From: Palsa-892 sp035295845
GTDB taxonomy: Bacteria; Pseudomonadota; Alphaproteobacteria; Rhizobiales; Xanthobacteraceae
Direction: 5' to 3'
Assembly (NCBI GenBank): GCA_035295845.1
Contig: DATGIF010000032.1
Location: 62,001 to 126,000, forward strand
DNA: 64,000 bases
Positions within the stretch are counted from its first letter, which is position 1, and each line of letters opens with the position of its first letter. The translations under genes were made by a program, and so were the position numbers. The notes below the pieces were generated by a model. The model had not been told where the DNA came from. It saw only the letters and a list, made by a program, of their open reading frames with translations, and did not search any database. This document shows positions 36,903-45,237 of this stretch, one piece after another.

Positions 36903-38427
36903 GCTGCTCGGCGTTCCGTTCAGCAACGAGGTGCGCAATCTCTTTCCCGCGGCGAAGTCTATGGAGTTCAACGGGGCGGAGCATCTTCTCCTTCCGCACG
37001 GCCCCACCGAGACGTTCATCCTTCGCAAGCTCGGATACACCGTTCCCGCGCCGATCCTGACACACTACGACTGGGCCGGCGGTAAGCCGTTCGAAGTCCA
37101 GAAGAAAACCTGCGCGCTGCTGTCGCTGAACGAACGCGCCTACGTGCTCAACGACATGGGCACAGGCAAGACGAAGGCGCTTCTCTGGGCGTGGGATTAC
37201 CTTCGAAGTAACAACCTCTGCGGCCGCCTGCTGATCTTGGCGCCGCTCTCGACACTACGCTTCACGTGGGAGCGAGAGGTCTTCAACACGATCCCGCACC
37301 GCCGCTGCGCGGTCGTCCACGGCGACCGAAAGCGTCGGCTCGCGCTGCTCAACAACCCGGATGTCGAAATCTTCATCCTCAACCACGACGGGCTGAAGGT
37401 CGTCTTCGATGACATCCTCAAGATGCCCGACCTCGACGTGCTCGGCCTCGACGAGCTCGCGGTCTACCGCAACGGGCAAGCCGACCGCACCAAGCTAACG
37501 CGCAAGCTCGCGCAGAAGATGAAGTGGGTGTGGGGCATGACCGGCGCCCCGATCCCGCATGAGCCGACAGACGCGTGGGCGGAGGCGTCGATCGTCACGC
37601 CCCACACGGTGCCTAAGTATTTCTCGCGCTTCCGCGATGAGCTGATGCAGCGTGTCACCCAGTTCAAATGGGTGCCGAAGCAGGACGCGGTGGAGCGCGC
37701 CTTCGCTGCCCTTCAGCCGGCGGTGCGTTTCTCGCTCGATGACGTCGTGGAGCTGCCGGATTGCGTCGAGCAGTTCGTCGACGTCGACCTCGCGCCATCT
37801 ACAGCCAAAATCTACAAGGCGCTTGTCGACGACTGCTACGCCGCGATCCAGTCGCAGGAAATCACCGCGGCCAATGCCGGCGCCGTGATGATGAAGCTTC
37901 TCCAGGTGTCGTCTGGCTGGGTCTACACCAAGGACGGCGGCACGATCTCGCTCGACAACCAGAATCGCATCGACGCAATGCTCGACGCCATCAACGCCTC
38001 GGGCCGCAAGGTGCTCGTATTCGCCCCGTTCAAGCACGCGCTCGCTGGCATCTCGGAGACGCTCACCAAGAACAATATCGAGCACGCGACCGTCTCCGGC
38101 GACACTCCCCCGAACGATCGGGCGCAGATCTTTAACGCCTTCCAGAACACCAACAAGTACCGGACGATCGCCGCGCATCCGCAATGCCTTGCGCACGGCG
38201 TCACCCTCACCGCCGCCGACACCATCATCTGGTTCGCGCCGGTGACGTCACTCGAGATTTACGACCAGGCCAACCGCCGCATCCGGCGAATTGGCCAGCA
38301 GCACAAGCAACTCGTGCTGCACCTTCAGAGCACGCCGGTCGAGCGGCGAATCTATTCGCTCTTGCGTGCCCAACAGAAAGTCCAAGAGAAGCTGCTCGAG
38401 CTCTTCGAAGAGGCGAGCCGCGCGTAA
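36874..38427 (+). CDS. SNF2-type superfamily 2 helicase
   Basis: 517 residues. Motif I NDMGTGKTKA (~92-101), motif Ia region LLILAPLSTLRFTWEREV, motif II LGLDELAVY (Asp-Glu-Leu-Ala variant), motif III-like WGMTGAPI, motif V region CLAHGVTLTAADTIIW and motif VI QANRRIRRIGQ. It belongs to the SNF2-like phage helicases linked to VRR-NUC partners. It would remodel or unwind DNA at replication or recombination intermediates. Cytoplasmic. Confidence 0.8.
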   Translation: MSVHVSPKHKLLGVPFSNEVRNLFPAAKSMEFNGAEHLLLPHGPTETFILRKLGYTVPAPILTHYDWAGGKPFEVQKKTCALLSLNERAYVLNDMGTGKTKALLWAWDYLRSNNLCGRLLILAPLSTLRFTWEREVFNTIPHRRCAVVHGDRKRRLALLNNPDVEIFILNHDGLKVVFDDILKMPDLDVLGLDELAVYRNGQADRTKLTRKLAQKMKWVWGMTGAPIPHEPTDAWAEASIVTPHTVPKYFSRFRDELMQRVTQFKWVPKQDAVERAFAALQPAVRFSLDDVVELPDCVEQFVDVDLAPSTAKIYKALVDDCYAAIQSQEITAANAGAVMMKLLQVSSGWVYTKDGGTISLDNQNRIDAMLDAINASGRKVLVFAPFKHALAGISETLTKNNIEHATVSGDTPPNDRAQIFNAFQNTNKYRTIAAHPQCLAHGVTLTAADTIIWFAPVTSLEIYDQANRRIRRIGQQHKQLVLHLQSTPVERRIYSLLRAQQKVQEKLLELFEEASRA

Positions 38428-38442
38428 CCTACGGAGGTAACC
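38424..38442 (+). repeat. Repeat family 1 directly before GTG 38443
   Basis: GTAACC-TACGGA-GGTAACC, contiguous with the GTG start. The left half overlaps the helicase stop codon. GGAGG is its ribosome-binding site. Confidence 0.85.
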
Positions 38443-38862
38443 GTGAACGCACCCGTCCAGACGCCGCCGGCGCCCGAGAAAATCGACTTCGCCAAGCGCG
38501 TGCAGCAGTTCGTGAAGCTGCGCGATCTTATCGCGGATAAAGAAGCCGCCGCAAAAGCCGAGCTGAAACCGTACAAGGAGACCCTTGAGCAACTCAATGC
38601 TGTTTTATTGCAGCACCTCAACGAGGTGAACGGCGACAGCATTCAGACGCCGCACGGCACGGTTTATCGCACGGCGAAGAAATCGGCCTCGGTGGCGGAC
38701 ATGACTGCCTTCTGGACCTACGTCGTCTCGCAAGGCGACTGGGATCTGATCGACAAGAAGGCGAACGTCACCGCCGTCGCTGACCACGTCGAGAAACACC
38801 AGACGCCGCCGCCTGGTGTGAACTATTCGGTGACGCACGTCGTCGGCGTCCGCCGCAAGTAA
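38443..38862 (+). CDS. Early phage protein with conserved C-terminal block (139 aa)
   Basis: GTG 38443. N-terminal Pro-rich, then a long helix (DFAKRVQQFVKLRDLIADKEAAAKAE) and LEQLNAVLLQHLNEVNGDSIQTPHGTVYRT, ending VNYSVTHVVGVRRK. This pattern, with the DSIxTxHGTVYRT block, is common in phages beside recombination or replication genes. Role unknown; Gam-like or ssDNA-associated functions are guesses. Confidence 0.55.
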   Translation: MNAPVQTPPAPEKIDFAKRVQQFVKLRDLIADKEAAAKAELKPYKETLEQLNAVLLQHLNEVNGDSIQTPHGTVYRTAKKSASVADMTAFWTYVVSQGDWDLIDKKANVTAVADHVEKHQTPPPGVNYSVTHVVGVRRK

Positions 38863-38890
38863 TTTCGAGCCATCCACAGGAGAAGTGACT

Positions 38891-39826
38891 ATGAATGCAA
38901 TCGTACAGCAGCCCGGTTTCGGAGCCGTCTCTACGCGCTTCGCCAACCGTCCCCCCGAGAACGATCTTGCCGCCGGCGTCCAAACCGGCTTCGGCATCAT
39001 CGGGTATCGTGGCAAGGTGTGGAGCACCCGCTACCGCGGCGAAGAGCGCCAGCTCATGCGTGCTGACGGCGACGGGCCGCGCAACTCGATCGAGATCGTG
39101 ATCGTCAAGGCGAGCTCCCACGTTTCCAAGATCTGGTACGAGGCGGGCTACACCGAAGGCGCGTCCGCCGCTCCCGACTGCTTCTCGACCACGGGCCTCA
39201 CGCCAGAGCCGGGAGCGGCCAAGAAGCAGAGCCCTTCGTGTGCGAGCTGCCCCAAAAACGCGTGGGGATCGCGCATCACGCCTTCGGGCAAGCAGGGTAA
39301 GGCCTGCCAGGACTCGAAGCGCCTCGCCGTCGTGCCGCTCGACGATATTCGCAACGAGATGTTCAAGGGGCCGATGCTCCTGCGCGTGCCTGCCGGATCG
39401 CTCCAGGATCTCGCGACGTTCGGTCAGCGCTACCAGGCGATGGGGTATCCCTACTACTCGATCGGTGTGCGCATCGCGTTCGACGCGAAAGAGTCGTATC
39501 CGAAGTTCGAGTTCAGCGCGATCAGGCCGCTGACCGACGCCGAAGCCGACCTCATCATTGAAATGCAGAAGTCGCCGGAAGTTGCCCGCATCCTCGCCGA
39601 GGGCTCGGAAATCACCGCTCCAGCAACGGCCAATCCGCCTGCCGGCGCCTTCGAGCAGCCGCCTCAGTCGGCTCCCGCTCCGCAGATCCAGGCGGGACCC
39701 CAGCCTCAGTCGCATGGCTTCGCCCCGCCCACGGCCACCACGGTCGCCGCGCAGCAGCCGGCGACCAACGGCAAGAGCTTCGAGGACAGCCTCGACGCCA
39801 AGCTGAAGGAGCTGATGCCCGAATAA
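38891..39826 (+). CDS. Zinc-finger phage protein, ssDNA-binding candidate
   Basis: 311 residues. Residues ~70-180 hold PDCFSTTG...CASCPKNAWGSR...GKACQDSKRLAV, a Cys set (CxxCP...C) consistent with zinc binding. C-terminal third is Pro/Gln/Ala-rich and ends in an acidic segment (LKELMPE), as ssDNA-binding proteins often do. Located between helicase and primase genes. Role inferred from motif and context. Confidence 0.55.
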   Translation: MNAIVQQPGFGAVSTRFANRPPENDLAAGVQTGFGIIGYRGKVWSTRYRGEERQLMRADGDGPRNSIEIVIVKASSHVSKIWYEAGYTEGASAAPDCFSTTGLTPEPGAAKKQSPSCASCPKNAWGSRITPSGKQGKACQDSKRLAVVPLDDIRNEMFKGPMLLRVPAGSLQDLATFGQRYQAMGYPYYSIGVRIAFDAKESYPKFEFSAIRPLTDAEADLIIEMQKSPEVARILAEGSEITAPATANPPAGAFEQPPQSAPAPQIQAGPQPQSHGFAPPTATTVAAQQPATNGKSFEDSLDAKLKELMPE

Positions 39827-39852
39827 TCACCTCGCGCCCATAAGCGAAGCCA

Positions 39853-42800
39853 ATGTCCACCGAACAAGCAAAAGAATATCTGGCGCGCGTCGTTCCTTGG
39901 CCCCAAGAAGGGGAAGCTCCTACCTTCGTGAATATCCATTGGACCTTTGTGCCCCCAGATCTCGAGCCGGGGCGCAAGGCGCCGTGGACGGGGCGCGCAT
40001 GTCGATCGCTCAACGAAGCCGTGCGGGCGATCGAGTATGCGCTAAAAAATTCCACTACGCGCGACATCTATGCGTGCATGAGCTCGCAGCGGACGGCGAC
40101 GGAAAAGACCGCCGCCCGCAGCGGCGGCAAGTATTTCACGCCCGTACGCTCGCAGGCGAACGCCGCCTACCTCAAGTCGTTGTTCATCGACATCGACTTC
40201 AAGGGTGGCGATCACGGCTACGACACGCCCGACGAGGCCGTTACCTCGCTGGGTAACTTCCTCGCCAAATCCAACATGCCGAAGCCGAGCCTGATCGTTT
40301 CGTCGGGCGGTGGGATGCACGTCTACTGGACGCTTGCGCGCGCACTCACGCCGCCCGAGTGGAACCCGCTCGCTTTCGCCCTCGCCGAAGCCACGAAGCA
40401 GCTCGGCCTGAAATGCGACACGCAATGCACAATCGACGCGGCGCGCGTTTTGCGCGTGCCCGACACTTTCAACCGGAAGACCGAGCCGCCGCGTCCCGTT
40501 CGCCTCACCGGAGGCCGGACCGATTTCGATTACGCAGTCGATCGGATCTGGGCGGCGCTCGAGCCGTACCGCGTCGCCGCACCAATCACCAAAGACATCG
40601 ACCCCTCGCTTTTCCCGTCTCGGCCCCCGATCACGGGCGACAGTGCGCTCGCGATGGGAGTCGATATGGGAAGGGCCGCGCCGATCAAGCTCGATGAGCT
40701 CAAGTCTGAGTGTGGGTTCATTCGCGATGCTCTCGATACTGGCGGCGCGGCTTTCACCAATCCGCTGTGGAACCTGACGACGCTGATCGCGACGTTCACG
40801 GACAATCCGCGCGCGGACGCGCACCGGATGGCGAACAAGCATCCGGGCTACACCCAGGAGAGCACTGATGAGCTATTCGACAGGAAAGAACGCGAGAAAG
40901 AAGCCAAAGGCCTCGGCTGGCCGGCGTGCCGCACGATCAGTGGCAGCGGTTGCAAGCTCTGCCAGAGCTGCGTCCACTTCGCCGCTGGGAAATCGCCACT
41001 ACATTTCACGCCCAGGAACTCTCCCACTCCTAACGCTGGTGGTGGGAATCTACCTGGGAATGTCGCTGGTGTTGGTAACGGCCAAGCTGGCGGGGCTCCA
41101 TCTGGAACCCAATTCGGTGGTCCACCTCAGCCCGCCGTTTCCCAGTCCGACCTACCGACTGGTTATGTCCGACGCGCCGACGGCGTCGTTCTCAAAATCA
41201 CCACGCGTGAAGACGGTCAGCAAGACTTCATCCCGATCTGCAAGTATCCGATGCAGGACCCCTGGCTACAAGTTAGTCCGTGGGCACTGCACTTCACAAC
41301 CATTCTGGATAGTGGGAGGCAGAAAAAAATCACCCTCCCTTTTACCGACGTAAGCGACGACGCGGGAATGCGCTCGACGCTATGGGCGCAGGGTGTTCCG
41401 CTCCGCAAGGGCGAGACCAGCATGACGGTGGAATTCGTGGTTAGCTGGATCGAGAAGCTTCAGAAGACGAAGGGGATGACCGTCTCCTCCGTGCCGTTCG
41501 GGTGGAACACCGCCTTCGGCAAGATCGACGGTTTCTGTTTCGGTGGCCACGTCTGGTCGCCGAACGGCGAGCGCCAAGCCGCCAGCCCCGACTTCGTTAT
41601 CGCGCAGCAGTACGAGCCGACCGGCGCCATCGAGCCGTGGATCACGGCGGCAAAGATGGTCACGCAACAGAAGCGGCCGGCGCTAGACGCGGTGATTGCC
41701 GCCTCTTTCGGCGCGCCGCTCGTGCGCTTTACCGGCCAGACGGGGCTCCTCATGAGCCTCTACTCGATCGAGTCCGGCATCGGAAAATCGACTGCGCTCA
41801 AGATCGCGCAGGCGGTGTGGGGCGATCCCATTAAAGCCATGCAGGGGCTTTCAGATACGCAGAACTCCGTCGTCAACAAGATCGGCGAGATCCGCTCGCT
41901 GCCCCTCTTTTGGGACGAGCTGAAAACTGAAGACGATACGAAGAAGTTCGTCAATCTCGCGTTCCAGCTTTCCCTAGGAAAAGAAAAGTCGCGGTTAACG
42001 CAGTCGTCCCAGCAGCGGAACCCGGGGACGTGGCAAACGATTCTAGTTTCGGCGTCGAATGAAAGTCTTCTCGACTTCGTGTTGACGAGGACAAAAATGA
42101 CGACGGCTGGTTTGTATCGCGTCTTCGAATACGAAGTACCACCAGCGATTGGTGCTCAGGTTGCGCTCGCTGATGCACAAAGTCTGCTTGGTGCACTGCA
42201 CGATAACTACGGCATCGTCGGACTTGAGTTCGCGAAGTTTTTGGGAGCGCACCACGCGCGCCTTAACTCTGAAGTCAATTCCTACTTCAAAAATCTGGAG
42301 ACCGAACTCAGGATACAGCCCGACGAAAGATTTTGGGCGGCGTTGATCACCTGCGTCTGTTTGGGAGCGAAATACTCAAACGAGCTGAAGTTCACGGAGA
42401 TCGACGAAGAGGGGCTGAAGCAATTCATGATCACTACGCTTGCCGGAATGCGGAGCGAGCGCGCCAGCCAACCGGTGGACATGAAGGACACGATGAACGT
42501 GTCCAACATTCTCGCGCAATTTCTGAATGAGATGCGCGCCCGCCACACGCTTTACACCAACCGCATCCACACCTCGAAGGGCAAGCCATCCGGCATCGTG
42601 GTGAAGCGTGATGCCTCTCGGCTAGAGAGCGTGTACGTGCACGTCGGCCTCGATCAGAAGCTGATGCGGATCAGCTCCACGAAGCTGTCTAACTGGTTGG
42701 GCGACAACAACTATTCCCGCCATATCTTCAATCGCGCGCTCGAGCGCGAGTTCAAAGCGAAGACCGTGCGCGGGTTCATTGGCTCGGGAACGCAGTACGC

Positions 42801-42873
42801 GGTCGCGTCTGAATATCTCGTGGAAATCGACCTGAATAATTCGCCGCACGCCAACTTCATCGACGAAGCCTAA
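39853..42873 (+). CDS. Primase-helicase fusion (RepB-like primase + DUF927)
   Basis: 1006 residues. The N-terminal archaeo-eukaryotic-type primase domain has FIDIDFKG (two catalytic Asp, ~115), SSGGGMHVYW (His) and RVLRVPDTFN. A Gly/Asn/Pro linker (~395-440) joins a DUF927 helicase domain with the P-loop SLYSIESGIGKST (~640) and LFWDEL Walker B. Such fusions prime and unwind DNA at phage origins. It likely acts with the polymerase and the nested-repeat origin at 20.9 kb (inference). Confidence 0.8.
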   Translation: MSTEQAKEYLARVVPWPQEGEAPTFVNIHWTFVPPDLEPGRKAPWTGRACRSLNEAVRAIEYALKNSTTRDIYACMSSQRTATEKTAARSGGKYFTPVRSQANAAYLKSLFIDIDFKGGDHGYDTPDEAVTSLGNFLAKSNMPKPSLIVSSGGGMHVYWTLARALTPPEWNPLAFALAEATKQLGLKCDTQCTIDAARVLRVPDTFNRKTEPPRPVRLTGGRTDFDYAVDRIWAALEPYRVAAPITKDIDPSLFPSRPPITGDSALAMGVDMGRAAPIKLDELKSECGFIRDALDTGGAAFTNPLWNLTTLIATFTDNPRADAHRMANKHPGYTQESTDELFDRKEREKEAKGLGWPACRTISGSGCKLCQSCVHFAAGKSPLHFTPRNSPTPNAGGGNLPGNVAGVGNGQAGGAPSGTQFGGPPQPAVSQSDLPTGYVRRADGVVLKITTREDGQQDFIPICKYPMQDPWLQVSPWALHFTTILDSGRQKKITLPFTDVSDDAGMRSTLWAQGVPLRKGETSMTVEFVVSWIEKLQKTKGMTVSSVPFGWNTAFGKIDGFCFGGHVWSPNGERQAASPDFVIAQQYEPTGAIEPWITAAKMVTQQKRPALDAVIAASFGAPLVRFTGQTGLLMSLYSIESGIGKSTALKIAQAVWGDPIKAMQGLSDTQNSVVNKIGEIRSLPLFWDELKTEDDTKKFVNLAFQLSLGKEKSRLTQSSQQRNPGTWQTILVSASNESLLDFVLTRTKMTTAGLYRVFEYEVPPAIGAQVALADAQSLLGALHDNYGIVGLEFAKFLGAHHARLNSEVNSYFKNLETELRIQPDERFWAALITCVCLGAKYSNELKFTEIDEEGLKQFMITTLAGMRSERASQPVDMKDTMNVSNILAQFLNEMRARHTLYTNRIHTSKGKPSGIVVKRDASRLESVYVHVGLDQKLMRISSTKLSNWLGDNNYSRHIFNRALEREFKAKTVRGFIGSGTQYAVASEYLVEIDLNNSPHANFIDEA
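40240..40257 (+). repeat. Repeat family 1 inside the primase gene
   Basis: GTTACC-TCGCTG-GGTAAC. It reads Val-Thr-Ser-Leu-Gly-Asn, far from any start. A family 2 copy follows at 40,338-40,350 in the same gene. Confidence 0.75.
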
Positions 42874-42893
42874 CCACCATTGGGCACCCACAG

Positions 42894-43352
42894 ATGAACT
42901 CAGAAGAACGAAATCAACTGGACGCACTGATCGAGAAGCTGAACAACGCGGCGGCCGTCGGCGACGCGCTCGCTGCCGAGTCGGCCTCGGCGATCGTCGA
43001 TCTCATTGCGCGCGTTCGTCCGGATGATCTTGTGTCCGTGAACCTGTTCACCAACCTCGCCACGCGCGGCCTGAAGACCGTGAAGCTCAGCCCGTCGGAG
43101 GCGTCGCTTCTCTACCGGATGACACAATCGCATCCGAAGTCCGTCACGCTCGATGAGCTCTACGTCGCGGTCTACGGACGCACGCTTAAGCGCAACAAGA
43201 ACACCGTGCGCGTCCTGCTGAAGGGCCTGCGCAGCCGCGCGGCCGAGCTGCACATAACGATCACCAACACGTTCGGGACGGGATACCGGCTCGAGCTCCA
43301 TCCCCTCCCCCCTCACGAGAGTGTTCCAAATGACAATCCACAAGACGCGTAA
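42894..43352 (+). CDS. Stand-alone OmpR/CtrA-type winged-helix protein
   Basis: 152 residues. N-terminal coil (EERNQLDALIEKLNNA), a middle segment, then VKLSPSEASLLYRMTQSHPKSVTLDELYVAVYG, TVRVLLKGLRSRAAEL and TFGTGYRLE. This reads as a CtrA/OmpR C-terminal domain: alpha-loop-alpha, recognition helix and a Gly-Tyr-Arg-Leu wing, without a receiver domain. A phage transcription regulator is inferred. It overlaps the HD gene (ATG 43330). Confidence 0.65.
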   Translation: MNSEERNQLDALIEKLNNAAAVGDALAAESASAIVDLIARVRPDDLVSVNLFTNLATRGLKTVKLSPSEASLLYRMTQSHPKSVTLDELYVAVYGRTLKRNKNTVRVLLKGLRSRAAELHITITNTFGTGYRLELHPLPPHESVPNDNPQDA

Positions 43353-43878
43353 AGGCAATTGGATGCAGACCTACTCGGGCCGGAAGTTCTGGCCGGTGGA
43401 TCCGCGCGCGGACGAGCTTGACATCAACGACATCGCGCACGCGCTTGCGAAGATGTGCCGCTACGGCGGTCACTGCACGCGCTTCTACTCGGTGGCCGAG
43501 CACTGCGTCCTGGTGGCGCGCCATGCGCCACGCGAGCTTGCGCTCACCGCGCTCCTGCACGATGCGAGCGAAGCGTACCTCGTCGACATCCCGCGCCCGA
43601 TCAAAGCGAATCTCAGCAACTACGCCGAGATCGAGCACGAGATCATGCTCACCGTCGCCAAACGCTACGGGATCCAGTGGCCGGTGCCCGACGAGGTGAA
43701 GCGACTCGACAACGCGATCCTCGCCGACGAGCGCGCGCAGAACATGGCAACGATGGACGTACCCCCCCGCGACTGGGGCAGTGACGAGCCGCCGCTGCAC
43801 GTGAAGCTGTGCTTCTGGTCGCCGGAGACCGCGGCCACCGAGTTCCTGTCGTCGTTCTACCAGTACGGAGGGAAATAA
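43330..43878 (+). CDS. HD-domain phosphohydrolase (YfbR-like)
   Basis: 182 residues from ATG 43330. It has CTRFYSVAEHCVLVA with the first His, ALLHDASEAYLVDIP with the His-Asp pair, and the final Asp-rich helices. This is the HD family of nucleotidases/5'-deoxynucleotidases (YfbR-like), which remove phosphate from dNMPs. In a phage it could adjust nucleotide pools together with the dNMP kinase (inference). ATG overlaps the previous gene. Confidence 0.75.
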   Translation: MTIHKTRKGNWMQTYSGRKFWPVDPRADELDINDIAHALAKMCRYGGHCTRFYSVAEHCVLVARHAPRELALTALLHDASEAYLVDIPRPIKANLSNYAEIEHEIMLTVAKRYGIQWPVPDEVKRLDNAILADERAQNMATMDVPPRDWGSDEPPLHVKLCFWSPETAATEFLSSFYQYGGK

Positions 43879-44093
43879 TGGCCCGTGTTTGCGCATGGGC
43901 GAAGATGGAAACATTTGATGACGGCGGCAACCTGGCCGCTCCAGACATACGTCTGAGTGCTCGCCTCTGCATAAACAATAGACCGCAGGTCTTCTGCATC
44001 TCGCTTCCCGCGTGGTGGGTCGGGGTTCATCGCTCCATCATCATATCGCGCGCCGATATTGAGCGGGTGCTCGCGGAAAATCCGCGGAAATAA
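43878..44093 (+). CDS. Small early protein (71 aa)
   Basis: ATG 43878 overlaps the stop of the HD gene (TAATG) and follows GGAGGGAAA. 71 residues: ARVCAWAKMETFDDGGN, two Cys, LPAWWVGVHRSIIISRADIERVL. Beta-rich, no signal peptide. Function unknown. Confidence 0.55.
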   Translation: MARVCAWAKMETFDDGGNLAAPDIRLSARLCINNRPQVFCISLPAWWVGVHRSIIISRADIERVLAENPRK

Positions 44094-44130
44094 TGGTCAC
44101 CAAAACCGAAGAACTACATGGAGGTAAGTG

Positions 44131-44487
44131 ATGGGTTTTATTTTCGGTCTACTTCTTGGTGCGGCTGTGTTCGCAGGCGGAGATGGTCGACCGGCTACTC
44201 CCTCGATCCTCAGCGGCATCCCGCTGCGCTGCTACGCCGCGCTCGATCACGGCGACAACGAATATCGAGACTGCCGTAGAGCGACCATGTCGCAGGAGCT
44301 GAACATGCAATCGGCTCCGACCGCGGGAGGCAATACGACATGCAGCGATATCTGGTTCGGCAACGGCGTCAACAAATATCGCGAAAAGTTATTCTCCAAC
44401 TGCGACGTCGAAGTGGCGCTCACGCTCGAGATCGAAGCGCTTCGCGCCCTCGAAAAGAAAGTCGCCGAGAAGAAGCCCCATGGTTAA
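44131..44487 (+). CDS. Secreted or membrane-anchored protein (118 aa)
   Basis: ATG 44131 (GGAGGTAAGTG upstream, a degenerate repeat family 1 right half). N-terminal hydrophobic segment GFIFGLLLGAAVFAGG, then a Cys-containing soluble domain (CYAALDHGDNEYRDC...CSDIWFGN...CDVEVALTLEI) with four Cys and a charged C-terminus. Likely a periplasmic protein with disulfides. No family recognised. Confidence 0.6.
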   Translation: MGFIFGLLLGAAVFAGGDGRPATPSILSGIPLRCYAALDHGDNEYRDCRRATMSQELNMQSAPTAGGNTTCSDIWFGNGVNKYREKLFSNCDVEVALTLEIEALRALEKKVAEKKPHG

Positions 44488-44692
44488 GAAAACCGAAGGC
44501 TTCGAGGAGAGCGATCAGATCCTCGCCGAGTCGATCACCAAGATCAGCGAGGGCGTTACGCGTCTCCTCAATGGCGGTCTCAAGAAGCGGGCGATCGTCG
44601 TTCTCCTCAAGGACTCGACCGGCGTCTCGATGGCGCAAATCGAGAAAGTGATTGCCGGCCTCGAGAACCTCAAACAGGAGTTCTGCCAATGA
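44480..44692 (+). CDS. Small helical early protein (70 aa)
   Basis: ATG 44480, 70 residues, alpha-helical: ESDQILAESITKISEGVTRLLNGGLKKRAIVVLL then GVSMAQIEKVIAGLENL. The KxRAIVVLLKDSTGVSMAQIEKVI segment could be a helix-turn-helix. It overlaps the previous and next genes by 8 and 4 nt. Confidence 0.5.
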   Translation: MVKKTEGFEESDQILAESITKISEGVTRLLNGGLKKRAIVVLLKDSTGVSMAQIEKVIAGLENLKQEFCQ

Positions 44693-44892
44693 TTAGAGCT
44701 CTAGCCGTGATCGCAGCGCTCCTGGCGTCCGCCTGCGACAACTATGGAAGCTTCCCCGAATTCAAGTGCACGGAGCGCGACTTGCAGTCCGCAAAGTGCA
44801 TGAGTGGCGAGTATTTCTGCTTCCCGCCTCAAGTGCTCTTCTCCCACAACGGCCGCCCATACTGCGCAGCACCGGGCAAAGGCGGGCAATGA
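44689..44892 (+). CDS. Phage lipoprotein (67 aa)
   Basis: Lipobox LLASAC with Cys16 after a short hydrophobic core (LAVIAALLA). The mature part has four further Cys and is beta-like (EFKCTERDLQSAKCM). It is next to a membrane protein gene and the integrase. Possibly a lysogenic or superinfection-exclusion lipoprotein (guess). Confidence 0.6.
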   Translation: MIRALAVIAALLASACDNYGSFPEFKCTERDLQSAKCMSGEYFCFPPQVLFSHNGRPYCAAPGKGGQ

Positions 44893-45197
44893 CCTGGGCC
44901 GATCTCACCAACGGCATCTTCGAGTTCGGCATCGCCTACTTCCTTTGGCGAGGCGTCATGATGCTCCGCCAGAGCAAGAAGGTGCAGGGATTTTATTGGC
45001 CGACGATCGCGTGGACCACCGCATGGGGGCTCTGGAACCTCTACTACTATCCCAGCCTCGGGCAGTGGCTGTCGTTCACTGGCGGCGCGATAGTCGTCTC
45101 GGTCAACATTGCGTGGCTCGGACACGTTTGGCATTACTGGTGGCTGGAAAACTACGAAAAGACGGTCAATGGTAACTGGCGCAAGAAAATAATTTAG
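44889..45197 (+). CDS. Small polytopic membrane protein (102 aa)
   Basis: ATG 44889 overlaps the lipoprotein stop (ATGA). Three to four hydrophobic segments rich in Trp and Tyr (IFEFGIAYFLWRGVMML, FYWPTIAWTTAWGLWNLYYY, WLSFTGGAIVVSVNIAWLG). Likely an inner-membrane protein of the lysogeny region. No family recognised. Confidence 0.6.
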   Translation: MTWADLTNGIFEFGIAYFLWRGVMMLRQSKKVQGFYWPTIAWTTAWGLWNLYYYPSLGQWLSFTGGAIVVSVNIAWLGHVWHYWWLENYEKTVNGNWRKKII

Positions 45198-45237
45198 TCG
45201 AAGGGCGCAATGAGATGGTTTCTAGTGGGGAGCGCGT

